In this document: positions 5,100 to 13,627 of the stretch, in pieces | Layout of the letters: each line of letters opens with the position of its first letter | Numbering within the stretch: position 1 is the stretch's first letter | From: an uncultured Treponema sp. | GTDB lineage: Bacteria > Spirochaetota > Spirochaetia > Treponematales > Treponemataceae | Length of the DNA: 13,900 bases | Reading direction: 5' to 3' | Assembly: GCA_947167745.1 (NCBI GenBank) | Contig: CAMVJE010000039.1 | Location: 1 to 13,900 of the forward strand | Notes under the pieces: generated by a model | Seen by the model: only the letters and a program-made list of their open reading frames with translations | Databases searched by the model: none | Told to the model about the DNA's origin: nothing | Program-made: the position numbers and the translations under genes

Positions 5100-6290
5100 A
5101 TGGCACTTATTGATGTCGTCGAATGGCAGCCACAGAGCAATGATATTTTTGCTTGGCGATTCCCTCACGAAAATCTCAGCACTGCGACACAACTTATTGT
5201 GCGTGAAAGTCAGGAGGCAGTGTTCTTTTCAAAAGGGCAGATTTTAGGAAAATTCGGCCCCGGAAAGCACACTCTTTCAACTGAAAACCTTCCCCTGCTA
5301 CGGAATCTGTTCGGACTTCCGTTCGGTAAAAAAAATCCTTTCACTGCTGAAGTCTGGTTCGTTAACAAGGCAGCCCCGCTTACTATCGACTGGAAAACAA
5401 CGACAATGCGTTTTATGGACCCTGATTACGGTCAGATGATTCCTCTTGTCGCTCAAGGACGATACGGCCTTAAAATCCGGGATGCTGAAAAATTCCTTGT
5501 CAAACTTGTCGGAACTCTCAATTCTTTTGATTCTAACCAGCTCACTGATCACTTTATGGGTCCACTCGTTGCAAAGACGAACAGCTGTCTCAACACTTTT
5601 ATGACCCAGAACAGAATAGGCATTATGACAATCGCCGGTCACTTTGACGAACTTTCTACCTTCCTTTCTGAGCCGCTCAAAAATTTTTGGGATGAATACG
5701 GAATTGATCTGACAGGCTACTACATCACTTCTGTAGATCTTGATACAAGCACTCCTGACGGAAAGAAAATTTCTGATGCAATGAGTGACCGCTCGGCACA
5801 GAACATTGCCGGCTACACCTGGCAGCAGAAGCAGAGTTTCGGAACCGTAAACAACGCTGTACAGAACAGCCGAGGAGGAATCGGAATGATAGGTGCAGCG
5901 ATGATGATGGGCGGCGGAATGGGAGGAAACGCTGCGATGGGAAGTGCGATGATGAGTCCAACCGGAACTGGAAATTTCACAGGAAATATGGGGGGAATGG
6001 GCGGTGGAGTTCGGCCAATGGCCCAGCAAACCACCGTATTCTGCTCCCGCTGTGGAAAAAGCTTCACTTCTGCGAGCAAATTCTGTCCTCACTGCGGTGA
6101 CCCTTACAATCCATGCCCGGTCTGTGGCCGTGACAACGATATGAATGCAAAAAGATGCGCAGTTTGCGGAGCAAGCCTTCAAGGACAGAACGCTCTCAAC
6201 AATATGATGAATGGAAATGCCTGTTCCCGATGCGGTTCAAATGTTCCTGCAGGTACAAAATTCTGCCCGAATTGTGGAAACAGAATGTAA
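5100..6290 (+). CDS. SPFH-domain protein with three C-terminal zinc ribbons (YdjI type)
   Basis: A 396-residue protein of the stomatin/prohibitin superfamily, in the subfamily once called virion-core-like. Residues 1 to about 240 are the SPFH part (MALIDVVEWQPQSNDIFAWR, then LIVRESQEAVFFSKGQIL, FGPGKHTLSTENLPLL and KFLVKLVGTL), without a transmembrane segment, so membrane contact would be peripheral. A Gly/Met-rich linker (about 265-308) follows. Three zinc ribbons close the protein, with Cys pairs 315/318 and 329/332, 339/342 and 353/356, 375/378 and 389/392. SPFH proteins assemble into large rings or cages on membranes. In Bacillus subtilis the homologous YdjI belongs to a phage-shock-like operon. 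ATG follows GGAG by 7 bp. First gene of a six-gene operon; it probably organises the membrane proteins encoded next. Confidence 0.88.
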   Translation: MALIDVVEWQPQSNDIFAWRFPHENLSTATQLIVRESQEAVFFSKGQILGKFGPGKHTLSTENLPLLRNLFGLPFGKKNPFTAEVWFVNKAAPLTIDWKTTTMRFMDPDYGQMIPLVAQGRYGLKIRDAEKFLVKLVGTLNSFDSNQLTDHFMGPLVAKTNSCLNTFMTQNRIGIMTIAGHFDELSTFLSEPLKNFWDEYGIDLTGYYITSVDLDTSTPDGKKISDAMSDRSAQNIAGYTWQQKQSFGTVNNAVQNSRGGIGMIGAAMMMGGGMGGNAAMGSAMMSPTGTGNFTGNMGGMGGGVRPMAQQTTVFCSRCGKSFTSASKFCPHCGDPYNPCPVCGRDNDMNAKRCAVCGASLQGQNALNNMMNGNACSRCGSNVPAGTKFCPNCGNRM

Positions 6291-6344
6291 ACAAGAAACA
6301 CTGCCAAATCAAAATTTAACAATTTTATTCTCGGAGGATTAAAT

Positions 6345-7052
6345 ATGAATCGAAAACAACTTGGAATTTTCAAATTTCTGATTTTCCTTTTTGGTCTTGC
6401 TGTTATCGCACTTGCCTATCATCTTCTTGGCCCCAGTACAAAAGGCGAAGAAGTGACTGGTAATGACAAATTTATGTGGATAAACATCTGTCTCTGTTAT
6501 GCAATGTTTTTTGTTCCGCTGTTTTTCAGTTCGATTACGACGAAAACAATCGACACAAAAATCACTTCAACGGTTCATATTTGGATTTCAACTTCTTTTT
6601 TTGTTTTTACCACCTTTATTCTTATCGTGTGCGTAAAGACTGAAAAAATTGCGCTCACATATGCAGTAATTGCCGAATGTGTGTTGTTCTTTCTTCTCGC
6701 AATTTTCGTCTACTTCGGATATTTTTCCGGTACTCATATCGGCGAAGTTCAAGCGGCAGAAAGAAAATCTCTTACAAAAATCGGTGAGGTCAAGAATGCA
6801 TTTGAAATGCTCAACCTGAAGGCGAACACTTTAAGCGATGAATTTCGTGACCAAAAGGCAAAACTTATAAGATTATGTGATGATGTTAGATACATGTCTC
6901 CAGTTGATACCGAGCAAGCTGCTGACATCGAGATGAAAATGATTATCGCTGCAAATGTCATTTCTTCTTCAACACTTTCTGCACAGGAGCTCGATGCAAA
7001 AATCGCTGAAATAGATCTTCTGCTTAAACAACGGAAACTTCTCAGAAAATAA
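6345..7052 (+). CDS. four-TM membrane protein with helical cytoplasmic tail
   Basis: I do not recognise a named family in this 235-residue protein. It has four hydrophobic segments, at about 7-28, 43-63, 76-97 and 101-127, then a charged, mostly helical tail (130-235) ending LLLKQRKLLRK. Positive residues around TM1 and after TM4 fit an orientation with the N-terminus and tail in the cytoplasm. GGAGG about 8 bp before the ATG is a strong ribosome site. It lies 54 bp after the SPFH gene and 36 bp before the next, so it belongs to the same operon. A plausible role is as a membrane anchor for the SPFH protein or for the large protein that follows; nothing enzymatic is visible. Confidence 0.75.
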   Translation: MNRKQLGIFKFLIFLFGLAVIALAYHLLGPSTKGEEVTGNDKFMWINICLCYAMFFVPLFFSSITTKTIDTKITSTVHIWISTSFFVFTTFILIVCVKTEKIALTYAVIAECVLFFLLAIFVYFGYFSGTHIGEVQAAERKSLTKIGEVKNAFEMLNLKANTLSDEFRDQKAKLIRLCDDVRYMSPVDTEQAADIEMKMIIAANVISSSTLSAQELDAKIAEIDLLLKQRKLLRK

Positions 7053-7088
7053 AAAAGTCATTCTTAAATAAGGAGGAAAATTTAAAAA

Positions 7089-9260
7089 ATGACTGGAAAA
7101 ATCTTTAAGGAATCTTCAAATATTTATGAAGATGAGGCAAAGGTTCTTTTTGATTATTACAAAAGAGCCGCAGAAAAAATCGTCGGCGAAGAAATCGATT
7201 TAGAAAACAAAATCGAAGATGCCACTAACCGAAAAAACACTTCAGAAGAGCGACAGAAAAAATTCAAAATCATAATGATTGTGGCATTCAGCATTGCTGG
7301 AGTGAGTGCAATAGGCTGTACTCTTATTATTCTTTTATTGCATATGCTGGAGGCTGGTATTACAGTTGGCTGTCTTGCATTAGGCTGTCTGATTATAGCA
7401 ATTGTAAGTCTTGTAAAGAAGAACGGAGCAAAAAAAGATTTTGATAACTTTGAGGACAATATCAAAGCATTCAACGAAGCGAAGGCAAATATCCGCCGCA
7501 ACTATAAAGTCAGCAAAATGGGCGTGGCTTATGTTCCCGTCGCAACCCGGGTTCCATTTGAAGGAAAAAGTTTCGTAATCGATCACACGGGGTCTCTTCC
7601 GAACACAGACTTTTCACTTTCAGTCCTGCACAAGCCGAATGAACTTAAGGAATCACTTACGAACCTTGAGAGTAACCTTGATAACATTCCAATTGTCGAA
7701 GGAAACGAAGATGCAGAGCAGATTGACACAAGTGCTTACAGTAAGAGCGTACAGGAAATCACCATGCACAACTACATAGGAAATATTGACCGTGAAGTTC
7801 GCAATATCAGCTATCTTCTCACAGATTCAGACACTCGCTCAGTATCTCTTCCAGTTGTTCCTCCAGAAAGCGAGCAGGAATCATTCCTTGAAGAATATGC
7901 AACAACAGATACCGGCAACAAACCTATCGTAAAAGTATTTGACACCGAGGGGTTTGACTCAAAACTTGAAGCATTTACAAATATCAGTGACCTAAAAAAA
8001 CAGCTTGAAAAAAATACAGACGGAGGAAACTCCAATTATTTCAAATCTTTGATTCGCAAACTTGGTGATTCAGTCCAACTTGTTTCAAAAATCAAGACAA
8101 ACTCGACCTCAAGCCTTCTCGACTACACGAACTCAATTCTCTCTGCAGTCTTAAAATCTGGATACAACCAGTATTCACCGCAACTTGAAGCAGAAGAACT
8201 TGCGCGAATTCGTGATACAAACTTCAATTATCAGGATTGTGTTGAAAGCTATAAACCGTTTGAGCTAAAAGAGAGTTCTAAAGTCCGCTATGACATCTAT
8301 AATAAAAACTGGGTCGCAGAGGACAACACACGCACGATTATGCCATTTGGTATGAATCAAATTGAAGAAGAGGTTTTGATGCCTCTTATCAATAACCTTA
8401 TGAACGAAACTCGAGTTGAGCGACTTAAAATCTACAACAATATAAAAGATCAGAAACTGAGCTATCTTAACAAATGGCATCAGGATGTTGAGGCAGCCTT
8501 CCGAGATAACCGAAAAACCGGACAGGAATTAATTACTCAAATTACGAACGCTTATGCTGAGTATTCTACGGCTCACAACACATATCTTTCATACAAGCAG
8601 ACTCAGAATGCAATGAAAGTAACAGGTCGTGCTGATATTGAAACCAAGGAAGTGAATTCATCTGATGAGGCAATCAAAGAAATCGAAGAAAAGGTAGAAG
8701 GATGCCGAGAAATCGGGGAAGGTTTTCAAGTTTATATGAGAGGTCTTCAGAAGGATATCAACGATTCTTCTGAGAAATTCGGTTTCGTCGAGTATTTTGA
8801 AGGTTCTCTCCGTGACGGTGAAAGTAAGAAAGTCGCAGATTCTATCATCCCAGAAAACTTGCAGAATCTTGACCCTCGCCGTCAGAAAATCATTCCTGTC
8901 AACAGTTACTTCGCAACTTACTCAGACCTTCCGCCGGAGCCAAGCGTAGAGCCAAAACTTATGGAAGACTTCGCGATGGATCTTCAGCAAGTTGCGACCA
9001 ACCAAATTAACCGAATTGACAGTTTAAACGGTGAACTTCCGTCAGAGCCGACCGAAGAAGAAGTTTCTCAGGAACAGCCACAAGAAGAAAAAAACATGAC
9101 TGAAGAAACTGAGGGAATCACCGGAAACGAGGCAGATTCAAATGATGATGAAGAGCAGATTTCTGAAGAAGAAGAGTCTGAGACAGAAAACGATGAATTT
9201 GATGACGAGGAGTCGGAAGACGAGGAGTCTGATGATGAATTAGAAAAGGATGGTGAGTAA
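7089..9260 (+). CDS. large two-TM protein with cytoplasmic domain and acidic tail
   Basis: A 723-residue protein of unrecognised family. Residues 1-58 are charged and helical (DYYKRAAEKIVGEEIDLENK). Two close TM segments follow (about 61-85 and 87-109), with lysines on both outer sides, so both ends face the cytoplasm. After VSKMGVAYVPVATRVPFEGK comes a long mixed domain (to about 650) with helical, possibly coiled-coil parts (YNNIKDQKLSYLNKWHQDVE). The last 72 residues (652-723) are Glu/Asp/Ser-rich and surely disordered. AGGAGG precedes the ATG by 12 bp, a little far. The stop lies 1 bp from the next start. It is the largest member of the operon and a likely hub between membrane and the soluble helical partners. 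No catalytic motif was found. Confidence 0.78.
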   Translation: MTGKIFKESSNIYEDEAKVLFDYYKRAAEKIVGEEIDLENKIEDATNRKNTSEERQKKFKIIMIVAFSIAGVSAIGCTLIILLLHMLEAGITVGCLALGCLIIAIVSLVKKNGAKKDFDNFEDNIKAFNEAKANIRRNYKVSKMGVAYVPVATRVPFEGKSFVIDHTGSLPNTDFSLSVLHKPNELKESLTNLESNLDNIPIVEGNEDAEQIDTSAYSKSVQEITMHNYIGNIDREVRNISYLLTDSDTRSVSLPVVPPESEQESFLEEYATTDTGNKPIVKVFDTEGFDSKLEAFTNISDLKKQLEKNTDGGNSNYFKSLIRKLGDSVQLVSKIKTNSTSSLLDYTNSILSAVLKSGYNQYSPQLEAEELARIRDTNFNYQDCVESYKPFELKESSKVRYDIYNKNWVAEDNTRTIMPFGMNQIEEEVLMPLINNLMNETRVERLKIYNNIKDQKLSYLNKWHQDVEAAFRDNRKTGQELITQITNAYAEYSTAHNTYLSYKQTQNAMKVTGRADIETKEVNSSDEAIKEIEEKVEGCREIGEGFQVYMRGLQKDINDSSEKFGFVEYFEGSLRDGESKKVADSIIPENLQNLDPRRQKIIPVNSYFATYSDLPPEPSVEPKLMEDFAMDLQQVATNQINRIDSLNGELPSEPTEEEVSQEQPQEEKNMTEETEGITGNEADSNDDEEQISEEEESETENDEFDDEESEDEESDDELEKDGE

Positions 9261-9261
9261 T

Positions 9262-10179
9262 ATGGCTGATTTTAATATTACTGTTGACACCCAGCCAATG
9301 GCTGATTCTCTGGACTATGTAAACTCAAATGTTCGTGATGTCACAAGTTCTGTCGTGGCAATGCAGAGTGCCGTTGTTATTGCACAGCAAAGGGCTTCAG
9401 AACAAATCTGTCATAACGTAGACACGGGTTTTTTCGTCCTGATGAAAAGCCAATTCGACCAGAAAATTGCTGCCATTTCAAGCAAAATGCTCAGTACCAT
9501 GCAGTTGATGGAAACTTTCAAGAGTGACATCGATAAAATTATGGTTGTTATGCAAGATGATTACGAGCGAATAAAAGCACGCTACTTCAAGCATTTTTCT
9601 TCACTTGATAAGGCACTTGAGACCCGAATTCATGAACTCGATAAACGAGCCTATGAAATTTCACGCAATTACAAACTGAGCCAATTCAAGACAGGTAGCG
9701 AAGTAATAAAAGCGATTTGTTACAGCAATGACACTCAGATTGTGAATGTAAAACAGGCAAACGCCACTGTAAAAAGCAAAAGCGCAAAATCAATCGGTGT
9801 TATGACTGACGATGTAATTGAACAGATAAAGTATTCGGATTCGGTTCAAAGTATTCTAAAAGAAATTGAGTTTGAGAAGCCCTGCGAAGAATATGTTCCA
9901 GTTATTTTTTCAGAAACAGATTCAATGATGAGCGAGGATTCAAGCATCAAGAATATCGTCACTTCAACAGAAGCTGCATTCTCTGTAAATTCTAAATACC
10001 TGAACCAACTCAAAGAAAATTCGGATAATTTTTCGTGGAAAGAAATCAATGATACGGAATTCGAACCAATAAAGAGATCTTTCCAACAGAAAGTAAACGC
10101 TGAAATTTCCGATGAACGGGTCGCCAAAGAAATGCTTCGACTTTTTGACGAGAGCAAATGGCAGGAAACGGAGGTTTAA
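9262..10179 (+). CDS. helical protein, paralogue of the next gene
   Basis: A 305-residue soluble protein of unknown function. It is plainly related to its downstream neighbour: GFFVLMKSQFDQKIAAISSK aligns with GFFNMIKSELDQNIAALAAK, VMQDDYERIKARYFKHFSSL with VMQDDYSRVSDRYNKVFQNL, and EEYVPVIFSE with SNYIPVIFTE. Most of it is predicted helical. The frame opens at 9250, but that ATG overlaps the previous gene and lacks a ribosome site. ATG at 9262 follows GGTGAG and begins at MADFNITVDTQP, which lines up with VTVNLFVDTDPF of the paralogue, so it is preferred. The 1-bp gap to the preceding stop suggests translational coupling. Probably a partner of the paralogue, perhaps as a hetero-oligomer. Confidence 0.75.
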   Translation: MADFNITVDTQPMADSLDYVNSNVRDVTSSVVAMQSAVVIAQQRASEQICHNVDTGFFVLMKSQFDQKIAAISSKMLSTMQLMETFKSDIDKIMVVMQDDYERIKARYFKHFSSLDKALETRIHELDKRAYEISRNYKLSQFKTGSEVIKAICYSNDTQIVNVKQANATVKSKSAKSIGVMTDDVIEQIKYSDSVQSILKEIEFEKPCEEYVPVIFSETDSMMSEDSSIKNIVTSTEAAFSVNSKYLNQLKENSDNFSWKEINDTEFEPIKRSFQQKVNAEISDERVAKEMLRLFDESKWQETEV

Positions 10180-10181
10180 GA

Positions 10182-11225
10182 ATGAGTTATTCAAAGTCTT
10201 ATACAGGCTCCGTTTATTATTCTGGAACTGAAAGTTATTCTCACAGCTATCCTGCAAGTGAACATGGCGGTACAGTTTCGGGAACCGTTCATTACTCAGG
10301 CAGTGTACCTGTCACGGTAAATCTTTTCGTTGATACAGACCCATTTGATTCAAGCGTAAATCATTGTTCAAACTCAGTCCGTCAACTCAACGGTGCTGTC
10401 GTAACAATGAATTCAGCACAAGTTGCTTCAATCGCAAAGTCTGCTGATGAAGTTTCCAGTCATGTCATTTCGGGCTTTTTCAATATGATTAAATCCGAGC
10501 TTGACCAAAACATTGCAGCCCTTGCTGCGAAATTCAAGGCTGTTTTCGAGCTTCTCACAACAAAATCAGCGACTCTTGAAAAACAGCAAATCGTTATGCA
10601 GGACGATTATTCGCGAGTTTCAGACAGATACAACAAAGTCTTTCAGAATCTCGACGAAGAACTTGAAAAGCGTGTTGTTGCCCTCGACAGAAATGTCTTT
10701 GAAATCTCAAAGCGGGTTCAAGGCGAGCAGCTTCACTCTGAGACTTCAAAAAAAGTCGCTCAGTTCCTTCTGGGATTGAATGAAGATGAGATTGTTCAGC
10801 AACAGCTTCTCATTGCGAATGCAAAATCAAGGGTACAGAAAGCAATTGATTCTCTTGCGGCGAATGTCATTCAGGAGACAGTGTATTCCAAAAAAGTAGG
10901 TAGCATTGTCTCAGAACATGGATGCGTTGCAAGCGAAAGTAACTACATTCCTGTAATTTTTACCGAAAGTTCAAATTTGGAATCGAATGTAACAGATTAT
11001 AATTGTTTTTCAAATCCTTTAAGTGAGAATTCCAAGACTGCAATTAGCGAAACGGTCAAAAATTATTTTGTCTCAACTTTCAACGAAAATCAGACGAAAG
11101 ACGAAAACGAGGCAAAACAAATTAATGAAGCGTTCGAACTGATTGCAGAACGGGAATTTCAGGACTTGAAAGACGAAAAATCACTCAGAGTATACGAAGT
11201 GCTCAAAAAACTTAAGGAGGCATAA
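10182..11225 (+). CDS. Ser/Tyr/Gly-headed helical protein, paralogue of the previous gene
   Basis: A 347-residue protein. The first ~45 residues are a low-complexity Ser/Tyr/Gly head with YSG-type repeats (GSVYYSGTESYSHSYPASE, then HGGTVSGTVHYSGSVPVTVN), likely beta-structured or an assembly region. VNLFVDTDPFDSSVNHC then starts a helical body shared with the upstream paralogue, including VMQDDY (about residue 138 on), LDEELEKRVVALDRNVFEIS and YIPVIFTE. The frame opens at 10158, but GGAGG (10170-10174) sits 7 bp before the ATG at 10182, giving MSYSKSYTGS, so that start is chosen. I have an impression of similar head-plus-body proteins in other gut bacteria but cannot name a family. The stop codon follows directly on the ribosome site of the next gene. 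Confidence 0.77.
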   Translation: MSYSKSYTGSVYYSGTESYSHSYPASEHGGTVSGTVHYSGSVPVTVNLFVDTDPFDSSVNHCSNSVRQLNGAVVTMNSAQVASIAKSADEVSSHVISGFFNMIKSELDQNIAALAAKFKAVFELLTTKSATLEKQQIVMQDDYSRVSDRYNKVFQNLDEELEKRVVALDRNVFEISKRVQGEQLHSETSKKVAQFLLGLNEDEIVQQQLLIANAKSRVQKAIDSLAANVIQETVYSKKVGSIVSEHGCVASESNYIPVIFTESSNLESNVTDYNCFSNPLSENSKTAISETVKNYFVSTFNENQTKDENEAKQINEAFELIAEREFQDLKDEKSLRVYEVLKKLKEA

Positions 11226-11230
11226 CAAAA

Positions 11231-12208
11231 ATGAAAGATATTAATGATAAAGATTTTGGACAAAATACAATCACTTTGCGTGACAACCGTGTTGCGACAA
11301 GCATTATTCCACGCACAAACGCAGAACTCGACCGTCAGGTCATCGTCGATACAAATGTTCTCGTTGAAGGCTCGACTTACGCAAAATTCCTAGAAATTTC
11401 AAACGGACCGGCAGAATTCAAAAAGGCTGTTTTCGCGGACAAAGAACTTCACATCAAAAGTGACGCAAAAGATTTGATTTACTTCAATAAATCAGTCGCA
11501 AGTTCACAGAGCGTGTCTTCTTTGATTTCAACAGGAAGGGCAATCTACGGCGGTGATGTAAACGCTCCGACAATCAAAATGAAGAACTGCATGGTCTGCG
11601 GCTCAATCTACGGTACGGAGATACAGCTTGAGAACTGCGTTGTTCTCGGCGGTGTCTTCTCCAGCAGAAGCCTTACAATCAACGGCAGCATCATCGGTAC
11701 TTTCAACTCACCTGAAGTCAACGCTTCGGGCGTGAACTACCTTCTCTATCCGACTGCATTTTCTGTCGAGCCGATGTCACTTCTTCCGAACACTGAATTC
11801 TGGAATCTCTCTCTTGCTGACCTCGGTTCTCTTTATAAGGGCGAAGATGAAAAACAAAACACCGGAAAAATCAAAATCGACCTTGTAAACGATACTCAGC
11901 GCACAGTTCTCACGGATGAGAACGGCACTCAGAGCCTTATTAACAGCTACAGCGTTGCAAGCCGCGTTCTCGTAAGCGATTTGATTGACATGGAAAAAAT
12001 GGAAAATCATTTCCTTATTATTTCTGCAAGCCTCGGAAGCCAGATTTTGAAAACTTACTCACTCACAAAATCAAACGGTGAAAAAGGTCCAGAACTCAAT
12101 GTTAAGGATATTACGGAATTCTTCTTTAATGTTCTCAGCGGAAAAATTCAAGTTCGAGAAATTGACGGAAAACTCAGCTTCGATGAACTGAAAAAAAATT
12201 ACGAATAA
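11231..12208 (+). CDS. bactofilin-like beta-helix (polymer-forming) protein
   Basis: A 325-residue protein. Residues about 37-170 show short beta-strand repeats of the parallel beta-helix kind (GRAIYGGDVNAPTIKMKNCM, then VCGSIYGTEIQLENCVVLGG and VFSSRSLTINGSIIGTF), as in bactofilins and other polymer-forming cytoskeletal proteins. Unlike a typical ~150-residue bactofilin, it has a long N-terminal lead-in and a ~150-residue C-terminal domain (GKIKIDLVNDTQRTVLTDEN, then DLIDMEKMENHFLIISASLG) of unknown type. GGAGG (11216-11220) lies 10 bp upstream within the end of the previous gene. It is the last operon gene; a terminator begins 30 bp after the stop. Probable role: a filament or patch-forming scaffold. 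Bactofilin membership is from repeat pattern only. Confidence 0.72.
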   Translation: MKDINDKDFGQNTITLRDNRVATSIIPRTNAELDRQVIVDTNVLVEGSTYAKFLEISNGPAEFKKAVFADKELHIKSDAKDLIYFNKSVASSQSVSSLISTGRAIYGGDVNAPTIKMKNCMVCGSIYGTEIQLENCVVLGGVFSSRSLTINGSIIGTFNSPEVNASGVNYLLYPTAFSVEPMSLLPNTEFWNLSLADLGSLYKGEDEKQNTGKIKIDLVNDTQRTVLTDENGTQSLINSYSVASRVLVSDLIDMEKMENHFLIISASLGSQILKTYSLTKSNGEKGPELNVKDITEFFFNVLSGKIQVREIDGKLSFDELKKNYE

Positions 12209-12238
12209 GTAGAAAACTGAAAATTCGCAAAATTACAT

Positions 12239-12287
12239 CAGACACACTAAAAATTCTGTCCGAATTTTTTGTTGTGTCTGTTTTTTT
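12239..12287 (+). terminator. operon terminator
   Basis: CAGACACA (12239-12246) pairs with TGTGTCTG (12273-12280), with an inner stem AAAAATTC (12249-12256) and GAATTTTT (12262-12269), followed by seven T's (12281-12287). It closes the six-gene operon. It also lies just past the stop of the convergent ATPase gene, but there is no T-run in that direction. Confidence 0.9.
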
Positions 12288-12303
12288 ATTTTCCCCCACA
12301 CCA

Positions 12304-13575
12304 TTACACATAGTCTGCCAGCAAGAATTTATGAACAGGCACGACTTCAATCGTAAGATTGTCTTTCCTAATCGTCCTTTCTTCCTCATTAGTGACTATG
12401 ATAAGTCTTTGCGCTTCTTCTGATTTTTCCGCAAACGAAAACAAACTTTTTGTTTCTCGCTCTTCTGCGTCTCCAAGCTCGTATGCAACCTGAATGGCTG
12501 TTTTCTGCTCCGGGAGATAGAAATCTATGTCAATTCCGTTCTGTTTTGATTTGAAATAGTAGATTTCATTCTCAAACTTCCGCTTTAAATGAACGGCGAT
12601 GGCATTTTCCAGAAGGGCAGATTTTTTATCCACAAGGAAAAGTGAAAGAAGTCCGTTGTCGTAAAAATAGAACCGTGGAGTGCCCTCTTTTTCAGCAAAT
12701 TTTGAGACATAATTGCTTGTTCGGAACACAAGGTATGCGTTCTGTGCATAAGATGAATATTCAATCATGGAATCAGTTGATGTTTTTGTTCCAGCAGCCT
12801 TTACATTTCCGGCAAGAGTGTTGAATGAGATTTCGCTCATAACAGTTTCGGCGATTTTTTTAATCATCAGGCGAAGAGCAAGCTTGTTTTTTACATCTTC
12901 CCGCTCTATGATGTCTCCCAAAAGGACTTTTTCATAGACGGTCTTGATGTATTCTCTTTTGTTCGTAAAAAGTTGCACTTCTGGCAGTCCTCCGCACGCG
13001 ATATATTCCTGACAGGCTCTTCTGATTTTTGCTGATTCTGATGTTGTGAGCATTGCCCTTTCATCATGCAAAATATTTTTATAATCCAAAACTTCGCCCA
13101 GAGAAAAAGGCATAATCATTTTTGGGATATATCTCCCGCCCAAAGTGCTCGCCATCTCTGAACTCAGCATTTTTGCGTTACTTCCCGTGATGTAAACCCT
13201 ATTTTTCTGGTCGGCAAGCCTGCGCGCAAAGTGTTCCCAGCCGTCAATAATCTGAATTTCATCGAAAAAATAGTAAACTTCTTTTGAATCGTTCAGTTCG
13301 TGGGCAACTGCAACAATGTCGTTGAAGTCAGATACGGAGAATCCAAGCAAACGGTCGTCCTCAAAATTGATGTAGATAATCTGCGACCAGTCACATCCTT
13401 CTGCGACAAGTTCTTTTGCGATTCCGTACAAAAGCGTGGATTTGCCAGCTCGTCTCAAACCGACCAGAATATAGTTTGCGTTCTTTTCAAAGGTGTAATC
13501 TCTTTTTATGATTTTTGAGTTTTTAATGAATTCTGCCTGATCAAAAATGACTTCTTTCAGTAAATCGTGATTCAT
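12304..13575 (-). CDS. AAA ATPase with DUF4143 C-terminal domain
   Basis: A 423-residue protein of the common AAA_14/DUF4143 family, normal in length. Walker A is GLRRAGKST (about 39-47); Walker B is YYFFDEIQII (101-110); sensor-1-like YITGSNAKML follows (128-137). The C-terminal half has the DUF4143 pattern, including GGLPEVQLF, and a degenerate nuclease-like end (NGIDIDFYLPEQKTAIQVAY, where the catalytic E-x-K position reads Q-x-A), so nuclease activity is doubtful. Biochemical function of the family is unsettled; members are often in accessory regions and vary between strains. GAGGTG lies 5 bp before the ATG at 13575. It is convergent with the SPFH operon and carries an unusual repeated control region upstream. 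Confidence 0.9.
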   Translation of the reverse strand: MNHDLLKEVIFDQAEFIKNSKIIKRDYTFEKNANYILVGLRRAGKSTLLYGIAKELVAEGCDWSQIIYINFEDDRLLGFSVSDFNDIVAVAHELNDSKEVYYFFDEIQIIDGWEHFARRLADQKNRVYITGSNAKMLSSEMASTLGGRYIPKMIMPFSLGEVLDYKNILHDERAMLTTSESAKIRRACQEYIACGGLPEVQLFTNKREYIKTVYEKVLLGDIIEREDVKNKLALRLMIKKIAETVMSEISFNTLAGNVKAAGTKTSTDSMIEYSSYAQNAYLVFRTSNYVSKFAEKEGTPRFYFYDNGLLSLFLVDKKSALLENAIAVHLKRKFENEIYYFKSKQNGIDIDFYLPEQKTAIQVAYELGDAEERETKSLFSFAEKSEEAQRLIIVTNEEERTIRKDNLTIEVVPVHKFLLADYV

Positions 13576-13598
13576 AGACGCACCTCTTAACGCTTACG

Positions 13599-13627
13599 AT
13601 TTTATCGTGCATAGACGACAAAATCAA
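13599..13627 (-). promoter_or_regulatory. promoter of the ATPase gene
   Basis: On the minus strand TTGATT (13627-13622), 17-bp spacer, TAAAAT (13604-13599); start expected near 13592, giving a leader of under 20 bases. Repeat unit A covers the spacer and parts of both boxes, so a protein bound to the repeat would block polymerase. Confidence 0.6.

Noticed and set aside
5298..6182. 294-codon open frame on the minus strand opposite the SPFH gene
   Set aside because: Fully antisense to a well supported gene; its Cys/His/Ser-rich translation is what the complement of the zinc-ribbon and Gly-rich codons gives. No ribosome site.
10501..10779. 92-codon plus-strand frame within the second paralogue gene
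   Set aside because: Out-of-frame overlap with a gene supported by paralogy to its neighbour; no ribosome site.
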